From Clostridiales bacterium (lineage in GTDB: Bacteria > Bacillota > Clostridia > Christensenellales > Aristaeellaceae): a stretch of DNA of 55,012 bases. This document shows, in pieces, positions 1 to 7,879 of the stretch. The stretch lies in assembly GCA_015056125.1 (NCBI GenBank), contig SVGW01000009.1:1-55012 (forward strand), in the 5' to 3' direction. The notes under the pieces were generated by a model that did not search any database, was not told the DNA's origin, and saw only the letters and a list, made by a program, of their open reading frames with translations. The stretch's first letter is position 1. Every line of letters starts with the position of its first letter. The position numbers and the translations under genes are program-made.

Positions 1-124
1 CAGACTGTCAAAAAACCCCTGGGATGCGTCGAAGGGCCGCTGCCCTTCGACTGAAATCCGCAGCCGGCGACATGTGCGGCGGCGAGGAGCGGAAGTATTC
101 CGCTTCCCATATCAATTTACGACC

Positions 125-175
125 GCAAAAATAGGCTTTCCAGCCCGGTGAAAAGGGATGGAAAGCCATTTTTGC
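125..175. terminator. Bidirectional hairpin terminator
   Basis: GCAAAAATAGGCTTTCCA (125-142) pairs with TGGAAAGCCATTTTTGC (159-175) with a single bulged base. T5 runs follow the stem on both strands. On the minus strand it lies about 230 nt beyond the DUF362 stop codon and could end that transcript. It could also serve a gene lying left of the window. Confidence 0.6.
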
Positions 176-350
176 AGTAAATGTGATGGATCGAAGGAAG
201 ACTGCTTTAGCTGACTTCCATTCGCACTCTCCCAAAGAAAACCCGGTTGGGAAATTCCTTGGAAGCAATCAACCTGCAATGTGTCCCTAATGCGCCAAGA
301 AACGGTTGTCACAAACGGGTACGGCGGCATTTTATTCCGCCAACCGGAGT

Positions 351-401
351 CCAGAGGAGGAACTCCTCTGGCGCGGGGTACAGAGGGCGCGGTGCCCCCT
401 G
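351..401 (-). repeat. Double-hairpin 3'-end module, copy 1
   Basis: Read on the minus strand, CAGGGGGC-loop-GCCCTCTG (381-401) is followed by CCAGAGGAG-TTC-CTCCTCTGG (351-371). The first hairpin begins only 2 nt after the stop codon of the DUF362 gene. Six further modules of the same build occur at 5885, 9202, 36847, 37164, 46502 and 46819. There is no T tract, so this is not a classical intrinsic terminator. Confidence 0.75.
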
Positions 402-403
402 CT

Positions 404-1531
404 TCACATTTCGATCAGTTCATATTCCCGGGTGCCCAGGCCGATCTTTTCGGCGTGCTCCAAGCAGGTTTTCCATTCGGATTCGGGGCGGGAATTGGTA
501 AAGTGGTCGTGGTGATCCTCAAAATCGGCTTTGCGCATATTATCCCCCAGCTGGCTGTCGGGGAGAGGCTGCTGCCGGAGACATGCATCGGCGCAGGCCT
601 GATCCAGAGCCAAGGGATCAAAGGAAGCAAACATGCCCACGTCAGGCAGGATGGGCGCATCGTTTTCGCAGTGGCAATCGCAGTTGGGGGAAATATCCAT
701 CACCAAAGAAATGTGGAAATGGGGCCGCCCGTCTACCACCGCCTTGGTATATTCCGCCATGCGGCAGTTCAGTTCCTTCACGGCAGCGGAATTTCCAAAG
801 TCAATGGCATCAAAATTACAGGCGCCAAGGCATCGGCCGCAGCCCACGCAATGCTCCAGATCCACTGTCATTTTTTTATTCGCTTCATCAAATACCAAGC
901 CGTTATTGGCGCATTCCTTGAGGCACAATTTGCAGCCCCGGCACATGTCTGCATCAATCATGGGCTTGCCGTTTTTATGCTGTGCAGCTTTACCTGCCCG
1001 CGAGCCGCAGCCCATGCCGATATTCTTGATAGCACCGCCAAAGCCGGTGCATTCATGGCCCTTGAAATGAGTGAGGCTGATAAAAATATCCGCATCCATC
1101 ACCGCCCGGCCGATCTTGGCTTCCTTCACATATTCCCCACCCTTTACCGGCACATTCACGTCATCGGTGCCCTTAAGGCCGTCGCCGATGAGAATGGGGC
1201 AGTCCACCGAAAGGGGGGAAAAGCCGTTTTCCCAGGCGCAGTAGAGATGCTCCAGGGCATTTTTCCGGCTGCCGGGATACAGGGTGTTGCAGTCGGTCAG
1301 GAAGGGCTTGCCTCCCAACTCCTTCACCACATCCACCACCGCCCTGGCGTAATTGGGGCGCAGGAAGCTCACGTTGCCCAGCTCCCCAAAGTGCATCTTG
1401 ATGGCTACGAATTTGCCGTCCATATCGATCTGATCGATGCCCGCCTTGCGGATCAGCTGCTTTAATTTAGTGGGCAGCCCGGTGCCGATCTTCGTGCGGA
1501 AATTCGTAAAATATACCTTGGACTTTTCCAT
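404..1531 (-). CDS. DUF362 protein with two 4Fe-4S ferredoxin motifs
   Basis: A 375-residue protein. The N-terminal two thirds match the DUF362 family. Two CxxCxxCxxxC motifs follow, at Cys197/200/203/207 and Cys228/231/234/238, as in bacterial-type 2[4Fe-4S] ferredoxins. No signal peptide or membrane segment is visible, so it is probably a cytoplasmic electron-transfer or redox protein; its reaction is unknown. It starts 15 nt downstream of the MFS gene and has a clear GGAG ribosome site, so the two are probably co-transcribed. The short C-terminal part after the clusters is rich in Asp, Cys and His. The family assignment is firm and the role is not. Confidence 0.85.
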   Translation of the reverse strand: MEKSKVYFTNFRTKIGTGLPTKLKQLIRKAGIDQIDMDGKFVAIKMHFGELGNVSFLRPNYARAVVDVVKELGGKPFLTDCNTLYPGSRKNALEHLYCAWENGFSPLSVDCPILIGDGLKGTDDVNVPVKGGEYVKEAKIGRAVMDADIFISLTHFKGHECTGFGGAIKNIGMGCGSRAGKAAQHKNGKPMIDADMCRGCKLCLKECANNGLVFDEANKKMTVDLEHCVGCGRCLGACNFDAIDFGNSAAVKELNCRMAEYTKAVVDGRPHFHISLVMDISPNCDCHCENDAPILPDVGMFASFDPLALDQACADACLRQQPLPDSQLGDNMRKADFEDHHDHFTNSRPESEWKTCLEHAEKIGLGTREYELIEM

Positions 1532-1546
1532 TATTTTTCTCTCCTT

Positions 1547-2818
1547 TTATGCGTTCTTTTTCCCAATAAGCGCCTTTTTCATATAAACGATCAAAACCAC
1601 AATCAGCAGCACCGTCACAATGGAGCCAAACTGCGCCGCGTGAATGGAAATGCCGAAAATCCGGTTGCCGTTATTCTGGATATAGGCCACCACAGGGCTC
1701 ATCAGGCAGGTGGCCCCAAAGCCGGCCACGCCGCTCAGGCCGCTGTTCAGGGCCATGGCATCCTTTCGCATATCGCCCTTCACATGATCGCACACCAGAT
1801 TGGTGAGGCTGCTGTTGATGCCGCCCATGGCAATGCCGTGGAGACAACAATAAATAATAAACATCACCTTGCCGTTTTCAGGCACCGCAAAGCAGGTCAT
1901 CAGATATGCAGCGCCCACGATCATATAGCACAGATAGCTCATGCGCACAAAAGATGTGCGGTCTGCATAGCGGCCAAGGGGGGTGGATACGGCCATGCGC
2001 ACCACGCTGGTTACAATAGAGAGCACGGATACAAAGGTCATGGAAAAGCCAAGTTCCCGAATCTGATAAGCGCCGAAGAAAGGCGTGGCGCAATGAGAAG
2101 CCACCTGCCAAAGAATATTCACGGTGAGGATCTTCCTGAGCATTTTATCCCCCGTGAGGAAACGGAAGGTTTCCTTCAGATCGCGTTTTTCCCCTGCCTT
2201 GGCAGGGGCATCCTGGATGATCACCATGGAGCCTATATGGAAAATACCCAGAATGGCAATGGCCACGGCTCCCACAATAAATGCGATCCGCACCTGGCCC
2301 TGGGCCTCCAGATGGTCCACCAGGCTGCCCATGGCATAGGAAAATATCATGCCCCCCAGCAGGGAAAACATTTCCTTCTTCGCTGTGAAAACACCCCGGG
2401 ATCTATCGTCGATCAAAGAGATCATCCAGGCCCCCCGGGCAGGAAGGATCAGGTTATTCACGACATGAGCCGCCGCAAAGCAAACAAGGAACAGCACCGT
2501 TTTGACGGCCGTGCTCATGGGCACGATAGGAGTCAAATACACCAGCATGAACAAAAGATCATGGATACTGCCAATCACGATAGAGGTATGCTTGACGGAT
2601 TTCACATTGCGCATCACCACGATGGCCGCCAGGCGGAAAAGACAGCCCAGGGATACAAAAGAAGAAAGAATACCGGTCAGGCTGTCCGAAAAACCCAGCG
2701 TGCTGGTAATCCGGGCCAGATAGGCGCCGGTCAAAAGGATGGAGATAAAATACTCAAAGCCCGCTTCCAGAATATAGCCCCATTCGCTTCGCTTGCTCGT
2801 TTTGACCTGCTGTTGCAT
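1547..2818 (-). CDS. MFS transporter
   Basis: A 423-residue, strongly hydrophobic protein with about 12 membrane segments and a cytoplasmic loop near the middle (after the sixth helix), typical of the major facilitator superfamily. I chose the ATG at 2818 because AAAGGAGAAAC lies just upstream. The frame stays open for 38 more codons, but the upstream part lacks a ribosome site and overlaps the promoter. It is the first gene of a pair with the DUF362 protein. Nothing in the sequence fixes the substrate. The placement as a permease is sure; the subfamily is not. Confidence 0.85.
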   Translation of the reverse strand: MQQQVKTSKRSEWGYILEAGFEYFISILLTGAYLARITSTLGFSDSLTGILSSFVSLGCLFRLAAIVVMRNVKSVKHTSIVIGSIHDLLFMLVYLTPIVPMSTAVKTVLFLVCFAAAHVVNNLILPARGAWMISLIDDRSRGVFTAKKEMFSLLGGMIFSYAMGSLVDHLEAQGQVRIAFIVGAVAIAILGIFHIGSMVIIQDAPAKAGEKRDLKETFRFLTGDKMLRKILTVNILWQVASHCATPFFGAYQIRELGFSMTFVSVLSIVTSVVRMAVSTPLGRYADRTSFVRMSYLCYMIVGAAYLMTCFAVPENGKVMFIIYCCLHGIAMGGINSSLTNLVCDHVKGDMRKDAMALNSGLSGVAGFGATCLMSPVVAYIQNNGNRIFGISIHAAQFGSIVTVLLIVVLIVYMKKALIGKKNA

Positions 2819-2896
2819 AACACTGTTTCTCCTTTTCTTCCGCAATTTTGCTTCATAAAGCGTTAAACCCAGCGTTGCAAAAGCGCTGTATTTTTT

Positions 2897-2925
2897 ATTG
2901 TACAAAAATAGTGGAAGAAATGCAA
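2897..2925 (-). promoter_or_regulatory. Sigma-A promoter of the MFS-DUF362 pair
   Basis: On the minus strand, TTGCAT (2920-2925) and TACAAT (2897-2902) are separated by exactly 17 nt, about 80 nt upstream of the MFS start codon. Both hexamers are one base off consensus or close to it. Confidence 0.65.
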
Positions 2926-3090
2926 TATACAAAACGTATCAAATTATTGCTGGATTCTCTCAAAAAGCTTTTTTCGTTCCCAGCGCCCGCCGGGATCTAA
3001 CCGATCAGAATATTTTTTCCTGCTTATACGAATTAACGCAAAAATAGGGGGGCAAATTTCCCCCGCCCCCTTCCCCCATTTGGAGAAATA

Positions 3091-3099
3091 TGCTATAAT
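3091..3099 (+). promoter_or_regulatory. Extended -10 promoter of the GGGtGRT operon
   Basis: TGC-TATAAT, a perfect -10 hexamer at 3094-3099 with the TG extension, lies 46 nt before the first start codon. The -35 region is C-rich and weak, which fits an extended -10 promoter. Confidence 0.65.
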
Positions 3100-3145
3100 A
3101 TATCGGTGACTGTACCACAATTATCCGTAAGGAGGCTGTGAATCC

Positions 3146-3847
3146 ATGCAATATTCCCGCGAAGTGGAAGAAATGGTATGCGTGATGAAGGGCCCCAACC
3201 ACGGCCCTGCTCCCATCCCTGAAGAAGGCAAGTGGATCCAGGCGAAGGAAATCAAGGATATTTCCGGCCTGACCCACGGCATCGGCTGGTGCGCTCCCCA
3301 GCAGGGCACCTGCAAGCTGACCCTGAATGTGAAGCAGGGCGTGATCCAGGAAGCGCTGGTTGAAACCATCGGCTGCTCCGGCATGACCCATTCCGCCGCT
3401 ATGGCCAGCGAAATTCTCCCCGGCAAGACCATCCTGGAAGCCCTGAACACCGACCTTGTGTGCGACGCTATCAACACCGCCATGCGCGAACTGTTCCTGC
3501 AGATCGTGTACGGCCGCACCCAGAGCGCTTTCTCTGACGATGGCCTGGTGATTGGCGCCGGCCTGGAAGACCTGGGCAAGGGCCTGCGTTCTCAGGTGGG
3601 CACCATGTATGGCACCCTGGCCAAGGGCCCCCGTTATCTGGAAATGGCCGAAGGCTATGTGCTCAAGGTGGCCCTGGATAAGGACAACCAGATCTGCGGC
3701 TATCAGTTCCTGAGCCTGGGCAAGATGATGGACGCTATCAAGAAGGGCATGACCCCCAACGAAGCTTATGAAAAGAACATCGGCACCTACGGCCGCTTCA
3801 AGGCCGAAGACGGCGCGGTCAAGTGGATTGACCCGCGGAAAGAATAA
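3146..3847 (+). CDS. NifU-like iron-sulfur scaffold protein
   Basis: A 233-residue protein of the iron-sulfur cluster assembly scaffold type that accompanies GGGtGRT proteins in Clostridia. Cysteines at 49, 56, 77 (in GCSG) and 106 are candidate cluster ligands; classical IscU/NifU uses three Cys. The start follows AAGGAGG with 8 nt spacing. The GGGtGRT gene begins 15 nt after its stop with its own AAGGAGG, so they form a two-gene operon ended by a strong terminator at 4916-4970. The restricted codon use resembles that of dnaK, which suggests high expression. Family membership is established knowledge. A role in moving or storing Fe-S clusters for its partner is an inference. Confidence 0.8.
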   Translation: MQYSREVEEMVCVMKGPNHGPAPIPEEGKWIQAKEIKDISGLTHGIGWCAPQQGTCKLTLNVKQGVIQEALVETIGCSGMTHSAAMASEILPGKTILEALNTDLVCDAINTAMRELFLQIVYGRTQSAFSDDGLVIGAGLEDLGKGLRSQVGTMYGTLAKGPRYLEMAEGYVLKVALDKDNQICGYQFLSLGKMMDAIKKGMTPNEAYEKNIGTYGRFKAEDGAVKWIDPRKE

Positions 3848-3862
3848 GGAGGTGCGCTGAAT

Positions 3863-4879
3863 ATGGCTCTGTTTGAAGGTTATGAACGCCGTATGCCCCA
3901 GCTCCAGCCCGTGCTCGAAAAGTATGGCTTCAAGGATTTTGAAGAGCTGAAGGCTTATAACAATTCCAAGGGCGTTGACGCTTATAAGATCGTGGAAGGC
4001 ATCCAGCCCATCGCTTTTGAAAATGCCAAGTGGGCCTATGAACTGGGCGCCGCTATTGCGCTGAAGAAGGGCGTAAAGACTGCCGCTGAAGCCGCCACCT
4101 GCATCGGTGAAGGCCTGCAGGCTTTCTGCATCCCCGGCTCCGTGGCTGACCAGCGTCAGGTGGGTCTGGGCCATGGCAACCTGGGCGCCATGCTGCTGGA
4201 CGAAAAGACCGAATGCTTCGCTTTCCTGGCCGGCCACGAATCCTTCGCCGCCGCCGAAGGCGCCATCGGTATCGCCCGCAACGCCAACAAGGTGCGCAAG
4301 AACCCCCTCCGGGTTATCCTCAACGGCCTTGGCAAGGACGCCGCTATGATCATCTCCCGTATCAACGGCTTCACCTATGTAGAAACCAAGTATGATTATC
4401 TGTCTGCGGACGTGAAGGAAGACCATGCGCTGACCATCGTGAAGAAGACCGCTTATTCCGATGGCGAACGCGCTAAGGTGAACTGCTACGGCGCTGACGA
4501 TGTGCGCGAAGGCGTGGCCATCATGTGGCACGAGGGCGTGGGCGTTTCCATCACCGGTAACTCCACCAACCCCACCCGCTTCCAGCATCCCGTGGCCGGT
4601 ACCTATAAGAAGGAAATGACCGAAGCCGGCAAGAAGTATTTCTCCGTGGCTTCCGGCGGCGGCACTGGCCGTACCCTGCATCCCGATAACATGGCTGCCG
4701 GCCCTGCCTCCTACGGCATGACCGATACCCTGGGCCGGATGCACTCTGACGCTCAGTTTGCCGGTTCTTCTTCCGTTCCCGCTCACGTGGAAATGATGGG
4801 CCTCATCGGCGCCGGCAACAACCCCATGGTGGGTATGACCGTGGCTGTGGCCGTGGCCATCGAAGAAGCCAGCAAGTAA
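3863..4879 (+). CDS. GGGtGRT family protein
   Basis: A 338-residue protein with the diagnostic motif GGGTGRT at residues 265-271, after which the family is named. No signal peptide or membrane span is seen. Further conserved-looking stretches are GLGHGNLGAM (101-110) and the Gly-rich end near residue 315. The molecular function is unknown. The immediate upstream neighbour is a NifU-like scaffold, the usual partner in Clostridia. Codon use is strongly biased, suggesting an abundant protein. Family identity is very likely; function is open. Confidence 0.9.
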   Translation: MALFEGYERRMPQLQPVLEKYGFKDFEELKAYNNSKGVDAYKIVEGIQPIAFENAKWAYELGAAIALKKGVKTAAEAATCIGEGLQAFCIPGSVADQRQVGLGHGNLGAMLLDEKTECFAFLAGHESFAAAEGAIGIARNANKVRKNPLRVILNGLGKDAAMIISRINGFTYVETKYDYLSADVKEDHALTIVKKTAYSDGERAKVNCYGADDVREGVAIMWHEGVGVSITGNSTNPTRFQHPVAGTYKKEMTEAGKKYFSVASGGGTGRTLHPDNMAAGPASYGMTDTLGRMHSDAQFAGSSSVPAHVEMMGLIGAGNNPMVGMTVAVAVAIEEASK

Positions 4880-4915
4880 GATCGGCTACGTAAGCAGAAT
4901 CTTCCGCTGAAAAGC

Positions 4916-4970
4916 AGTTGGACACATCATACAAGGTGGACGCCTTGCATAGATGTGTCCAACTTTTTTT
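4916..4970 (+). terminator. Rho-independent terminator after GGGtGRT
   Basis: AGTTGGACACATC (4916-4928) pairs perfectly with GATGTGTCCAACT (4952-4964), with a smaller AAGG/CCTT stem inside the loop, followed by a run of T. Confidence 0.9.
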
Positions 4971-5007
4971 ATCATCTCTCATGCCTGGACGAAAGGAGGA
5001 AACAAGC

Positions 5008-5862
5008 ATGCGATTTATGGTTCTCGGCTCCGGTGGCTGCGCATCCATCCCTCGGGCTACCTGCAGCTGCCCCGTGTGCACCCAGGCCAGAAAAAAGGGC
5101 ATTCCCTATGCCCGTTTTGGCTGCGCTTTATTTCTGGAGGATATCAGCCTTCTCATTGATACCCCGGAGGATATCAATCATTCCCTGAATCATTGGGATA
5201 TCAAGGCCATTGATCATGTGCTTTACAGCCACTGGCATCCTGATCACACCCTGGGCATGCGCATCTTTGAGCAGCTTCGGCTGAATTGGTGCAATGATTC
5301 CGTGGGCATTAAAAATGAAAAACCAATTCAGGTATACGGCCTGCCCCATGTGATTGAAGATATCCAGGCGATCCGGAATAAATTTGGCCCCTATATGTAC
5401 AACTACGAAAAAAATCATCACCTGATTAGGCTTCAGCCAGTGGACAGAGAATGGGTGATCGGGGATATCAAAATCACCCTCATTCCCGTCAGCAATCAAA
5501 TCAGCACGGTCTTTGTATTTGAGCAAACAGGGAAAAAAGTGATTTATGCTCCCTGCAACGTAAAACCCTTTCCGGATGATCCTCTCTTTCACAACGCTGA
5601 CTTGCTGATCATCGGCGATACCATCCCCTCAGAAGTGGCAAAGAATCATTTTGTGATCGAAAAAGAGAATAAAATGAGAAAATACCTGTTCATGATGGAG
5701 GAAATTGAATCCATTAAAAAGCAGTACGGCATCCGCCGCGTGATCGTAACGCATTTGGAAGAGGATTGGGGCTTTTCCTATGACGATTATCTTGAAAAGG
5801 AAAAGGAATACGAAAATATCACCTTCGCCTATGACGGAATGAGCATTGACCTCACTGATTGA
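5008..5862 (+). CDS. MBL-fold metallo-hydrolase, PhnP-like
   Basis: A 284-residue metallo-beta-lactamase-fold hydrolase. The N-terminus has GSGGCASIPRATCSCPVC with Cys19, Cys21 and Cys24, as in PhnP-type enzymes that bind an extra structural zinc. The active-site motif HWHPDH is at 75-80. PhnP is a cyclic phosphodiesterase of phosphonate breakdown, but no other phosphonate genes are near, so the substrate is unknown. The start is the ATG at 5008 behind GAAAGGAGGAAA; a longer open frame upstream would run through the previous terminator. The gene stands alone and is followed by a double-hairpin module. Confidence 0.85.
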   Translation: MRFMVLGSGGCASIPRATCSCPVCTQARKKGIPYARFGCALFLEDISLLIDTPEDINHSLNHWDIKAIDHVLYSHWHPDHTLGMRIFEQLRLNWCNDSVGIKNEKPIQVYGLPHVIEDIQAIRNKFGPYMYNYEKNHHLIRLQPVDREWVIGDIKITLIPVSNQISTVFVFEQTGKKVIYAPCNVKPFPDDPLFHNADLLIIGDTIPSEVAKNHFVIEKENKMRKYLFMMEEIESIKKQYGIRRVIVTHLEEDWGFSYDDYLEKEKEYENITFAYDGMSIDLTD

Positions 5863-6074
5863 TCTGCAAGGCAAAGGAACGTACGGAGGGCTTCGCCCCT
5901 CCACCCCACAAGGGGCATTGCCCCTTCCTCCTAAAGGCTTCCCCCGGAGGGAAAGGCGGCACAGAAGGTGAATGATGAGGCGGAAAGCGTGGATGAGGTA
6001 GTGCCACTATGCAGGGCAAGCCGCTTTTTCAGATCAAAAAGCCCAAGGAAAAGAAATAAGCCATCCACGCTGCA
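5863..6074. other. Non-coding stretch with repeat fragments
   Basis: After the double-hairpin module (5885-5926) comes sequence with GGTGAATGATGAGG, GGATGAGGTAG and, further on, CATCCACGC, recalling the ...GGATGAGGTG... element at 15.9-16.2 kb. A short frame from 6009 (MQGKPLFQIKKP..., 16 codons) lacks a good ribosome site. I read it as a remnant rather than a gene. Confidence 0.4.
5885..5926 (+). repeat. Double-hairpin 3'-end module, copy 2
   Basis: GGAGGG-CTTCG-CCCCTCC (5885-5902) and AAGGGGC-ATT-GCCCCTT (5910-5926) lie 22 nt after the stop codon of the MBL-fold gene, in the sense direction of that gene. This copy matches the left halves of the composite cassettes at 36.8 and 46.5 kb. Confidence 0.7.
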
Positions 6075-6110
6075 CGGGCAGAAGCAAAATCGCTTCTGCC
6101 CGCATTTTTC
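6075..6110 (+). terminator. Rho-independent terminator
   Basis: GGGCAGAAGC (6076-6085) pairs with GCTTCTGCCC (6092-6101) over a 6-nt loop and is followed by GCATTTTTCTTTATTTT. It insulates the Lrp operon from the MBL gene. Confidence 0.85.
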
Positions 6111-6191
6111 TTTATTTTCAGAAATAAATAATCGTTATTTTCTGCTTTTAATTTATTTTTACTCTTATTTTATGAAAATCATGAGAAAACA

Positions 6192-6220
6192 TTGATTTTG
6201 AATATCATGCATATTAAAAT
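6192..6220 (+). promoter_or_regulatory. Promoter of the Lrp operon
   Basis: TTGATT (6192-6197) and TAAAAT (6215-6220) with a 17-nt spacer lie in a very AT-rich stretch about 40 nt before the Lrp start. AT-rich dyads around it could be the site of Lrp autoregulation, but no clear consensus is visible. Confidence 0.5.
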
Positions 6221-6260
6221 AGAAACAACATTGCAAACAGAATCGCAAAGAGGTGGCTCC

Positions 6261-6731
6261 ATGGATCACATCGATAATGAAATTCTGCATATTCTTGCTG
6301 AAAATTCCAATGCAACCTCCGCCCAGATAGCTGGGCAGGTGAATTTATCCGTTCCAGCAGTAAACAAAAGAATCTCCCGAATGAAAAAAGAGGGGATCAT
6401 TCAATCCTACACCATTCTTACCAACCGCAAATTGATACAAAAGCCCATCATTGCGCTGATCTTTCTGGTGGTCAAATACGAAAGCGGGGTCAGTTCCCTG
6501 CTTCAATGCGTCCAGGAGGATGAGGACGTATTGGAATGCCACGCCACCACCGGGGAATACGACTTTTTTATCAAGGTATGCGCCGACAGCATTGAATCCC
6601 TGGAAGATAAGCTGCTGCGATTCAAAAAACAGAAATGCGTGGTAAAGAGCCATACCATGCTCTCCCTCATGGAGCACAAATTTCAGCCCACCGTTCTGCC
6701 TGATATGGAGGAAAAAAATCATGAATGCTGA
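6261..6731 (+). CDS. Lrp/AsnC family transcriptional regulator
   Basis: A 156-residue protein with an N-terminal winged HTH (DNEILHILAENSNATSAQIA..., then LSVPAVNKRISRMKKEGII) and a C-terminal RAM ligand-binding domain with the ATTGEYDFFIKV signature. The start at 6261 follows AGAGGTGG; the upstream frame lies in the promoter. Its last 11 nt overlap the start of the M20 hydrolase gene, showing translational coupling. It probably senses an amino acid and controls the two downstream enzymes; this is inferred from position. Confidence 0.88.
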   Translation: MDHIDNEILHILAENSNATSAQIAGQVNLSVPAVNKRISRMKKEGIIQSYTILTNRKLIQKPIIALIFLVVKYESGVSSLLQCVQEDEDVLECHATTGEYDFFIKVCADSIESLEDKLLRFKKQKCVVKSHTMLSLMEHKFQPTVLPDMEEKNHEC

Positions 6732-7866
6732 TGTACTGAATCGCCTCCACGCCTACGCTGTAAAAATTCGGCGAAATCTGCACGAATATCCCGAAGTAGG
6801 TTTTGATTTGCCCCGCACTGCGGCGCTGATCAAAAGCGAGCTGGAAAACATGGGCATTGAATCCACCGATCGCTACGGCCCCTGCAGCCTGGCAGCAGAG
6901 TTAGGAAACAAAGGCCCCCTTATTGCCCTTCGCGCCGACACGGATGCTTTACCCGTGGAAGAAAAAACCGGCCTTCCATATGCCTCCAAAATAAAAGGAC
7001 AGATGCACGCCTGCGGCCACGACAGCCATACCGGCGTGCTGCTGGCAGTGGCCCGATATTTAAAGGAGCAGGAAGAAAATCTTCCCTGCCGGGTACGGCT
7101 GATTTTTCAGCCCAGCGAGGAGGGGGCGATCAGCGGGGCCAAAATGATGGTGGAAAATGGCGTGATGGAGGGCGTGGATCATATCCTGTGCACCCATTGC
7201 GAAAATGCCCTGGAAGCCGGAAAAATTGGCTACTGTGCCGGGGATTATATGGCCGCTTGCGTCCCCCTTACCATCGTATTCCATGGCCACACGGCCCACG
7301 CAGCCCTGCGCCAGGGGGGCGTTGACGCCATCCTCATGGGCGTAAAGGCCTATGAAGAATTACACGTCATGGCAGAAAAGGAAGCGGGGAATCTTCCCTA
7401 TATCTGGTCTACCGGCGTTTTATCCGGCGGTACGGCCCACAACGTGATTGCAGATCGGTGCGAAATGCAGATTTCTTTCCGCTTTTACGATAATGCATTT
7501 GCAGCCCGCGTCCGGGAAAACACCTTTTCCATCTGTGAAAAAATTGCCAAAGAGGCAGGAGGCAGTGTGGAAATCGACTGGCACATGAGCACCGGGCCCA
7601 TTTACAACGATCCTAAGGTCATCGCCCGCTTTGACGCCATCACCCGCGTCCAGGGGATGGAGGTAACGTCCATTCCCCGACGGATGAGCTCGGAGGACTT
7701 TGCCTGGTATCTGGAAAAAGCACCGGGGATGATCTTCCGTTTTGGCACCCGAAATGAAACGATGGGGTGTACCCAATTGGCCCACCGCAATGATTTTTGC
7801 ATGGATGAAAGCGGCATGAAGGCAGCCATTCAGGCCTTTATCGCTTATATTCTTGAATACAAGTAA
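6721..7866 (+). CDS. M20D family amidohydrolase
   Basis: A 381-residue zinc amidohydrolase of the hippurate / N-acyl-amino-acid hydrolase group. The metal-ligand motif ACGHDSHTG is at 97-105 (Cys98, His100), with PSEEG at 131-135 containing the catalytic Glu, and His159 in THC. The dimerisation lid sits in the middle as usual. It probably removes acyl groups from amino acids. It overlaps the Lrp gene and is followed 13 nt later by an aminotransferase, suggesting a short amino-acid salvage pathway. The exact substrate cannot be read from sequence. Confidence 0.88.
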   Translation: MNADVLNRLHAYAVKIRRNLHEYPEVGFDLPRTAALIKSELENMGIESTDRYGPCSLAAELGNKGPLIALRADTDALPVEEKTGLPYASKIKGQMHACGHDSHTGVLLAVARYLKEQEENLPCRVRLIFQPSEEGAISGAKMMVENGVMEGVDHILCTHCENALEAGKIGYCAGDYMAACVPLTIVFHGHTAHAALRQGGVDAILMGVKAYEELHVMAEKEAGNLPYIWSTGVLSGGTAHNVIADRCEMQISFRFYDNAFAARVRENTFSICEKIAKEAGGSVEIDWHMSTGPIYNDPKVIARFDAITRVQGMEVTSIPRRMSSEDFAWYLEKAPGMIFRFGTRNETMGCTQLAHRNDFCMDESGMKAAIQAFIAYILEYK

Positions 7867-7879
7867 AAGAGGAAGCAGG

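Larger units (their letters stand above)
1..403. other. Non-coding edge region with hairpins
   Basis: I see no credible gene here. The stretch opens with CAGACTG followed by A/C-rich sequence, which resembles the end of the inverted-repeat element at 31578-31738 and may be a related, diverged copy. It then holds a terminator-like hairpin (125-175), and near the DUF362 stop codon a GGCGG/CCGCC hairpin and the double-hairpin module at 351-401. Open frames in this stretch have no ribosome site and run into the antisense of the DUF362 gene. Confidence 0.5.

Noticed and set aside
3005-4786. A 593-codon open frame on the minus strand opposite the GGGtGRT operon
   Set aside because: It is the mirror of two strongly codon-biased real genes; it has no ribosome site and no recognisable domain.
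5008-5862. PhnP with a phosphonate-degradation role
   Set aside because: No other phn genes are nearby; the Cys and His motifs only support the fold, so no symbol was given.
5968-6195. A 75-codon frame on the plus strand upstream of the Lrp gene
   Set aside because: It runs through the terminator at 6075-6110 and the promoter, and its end is AT-rich junk such as NRYFLLLIYFYSYF.
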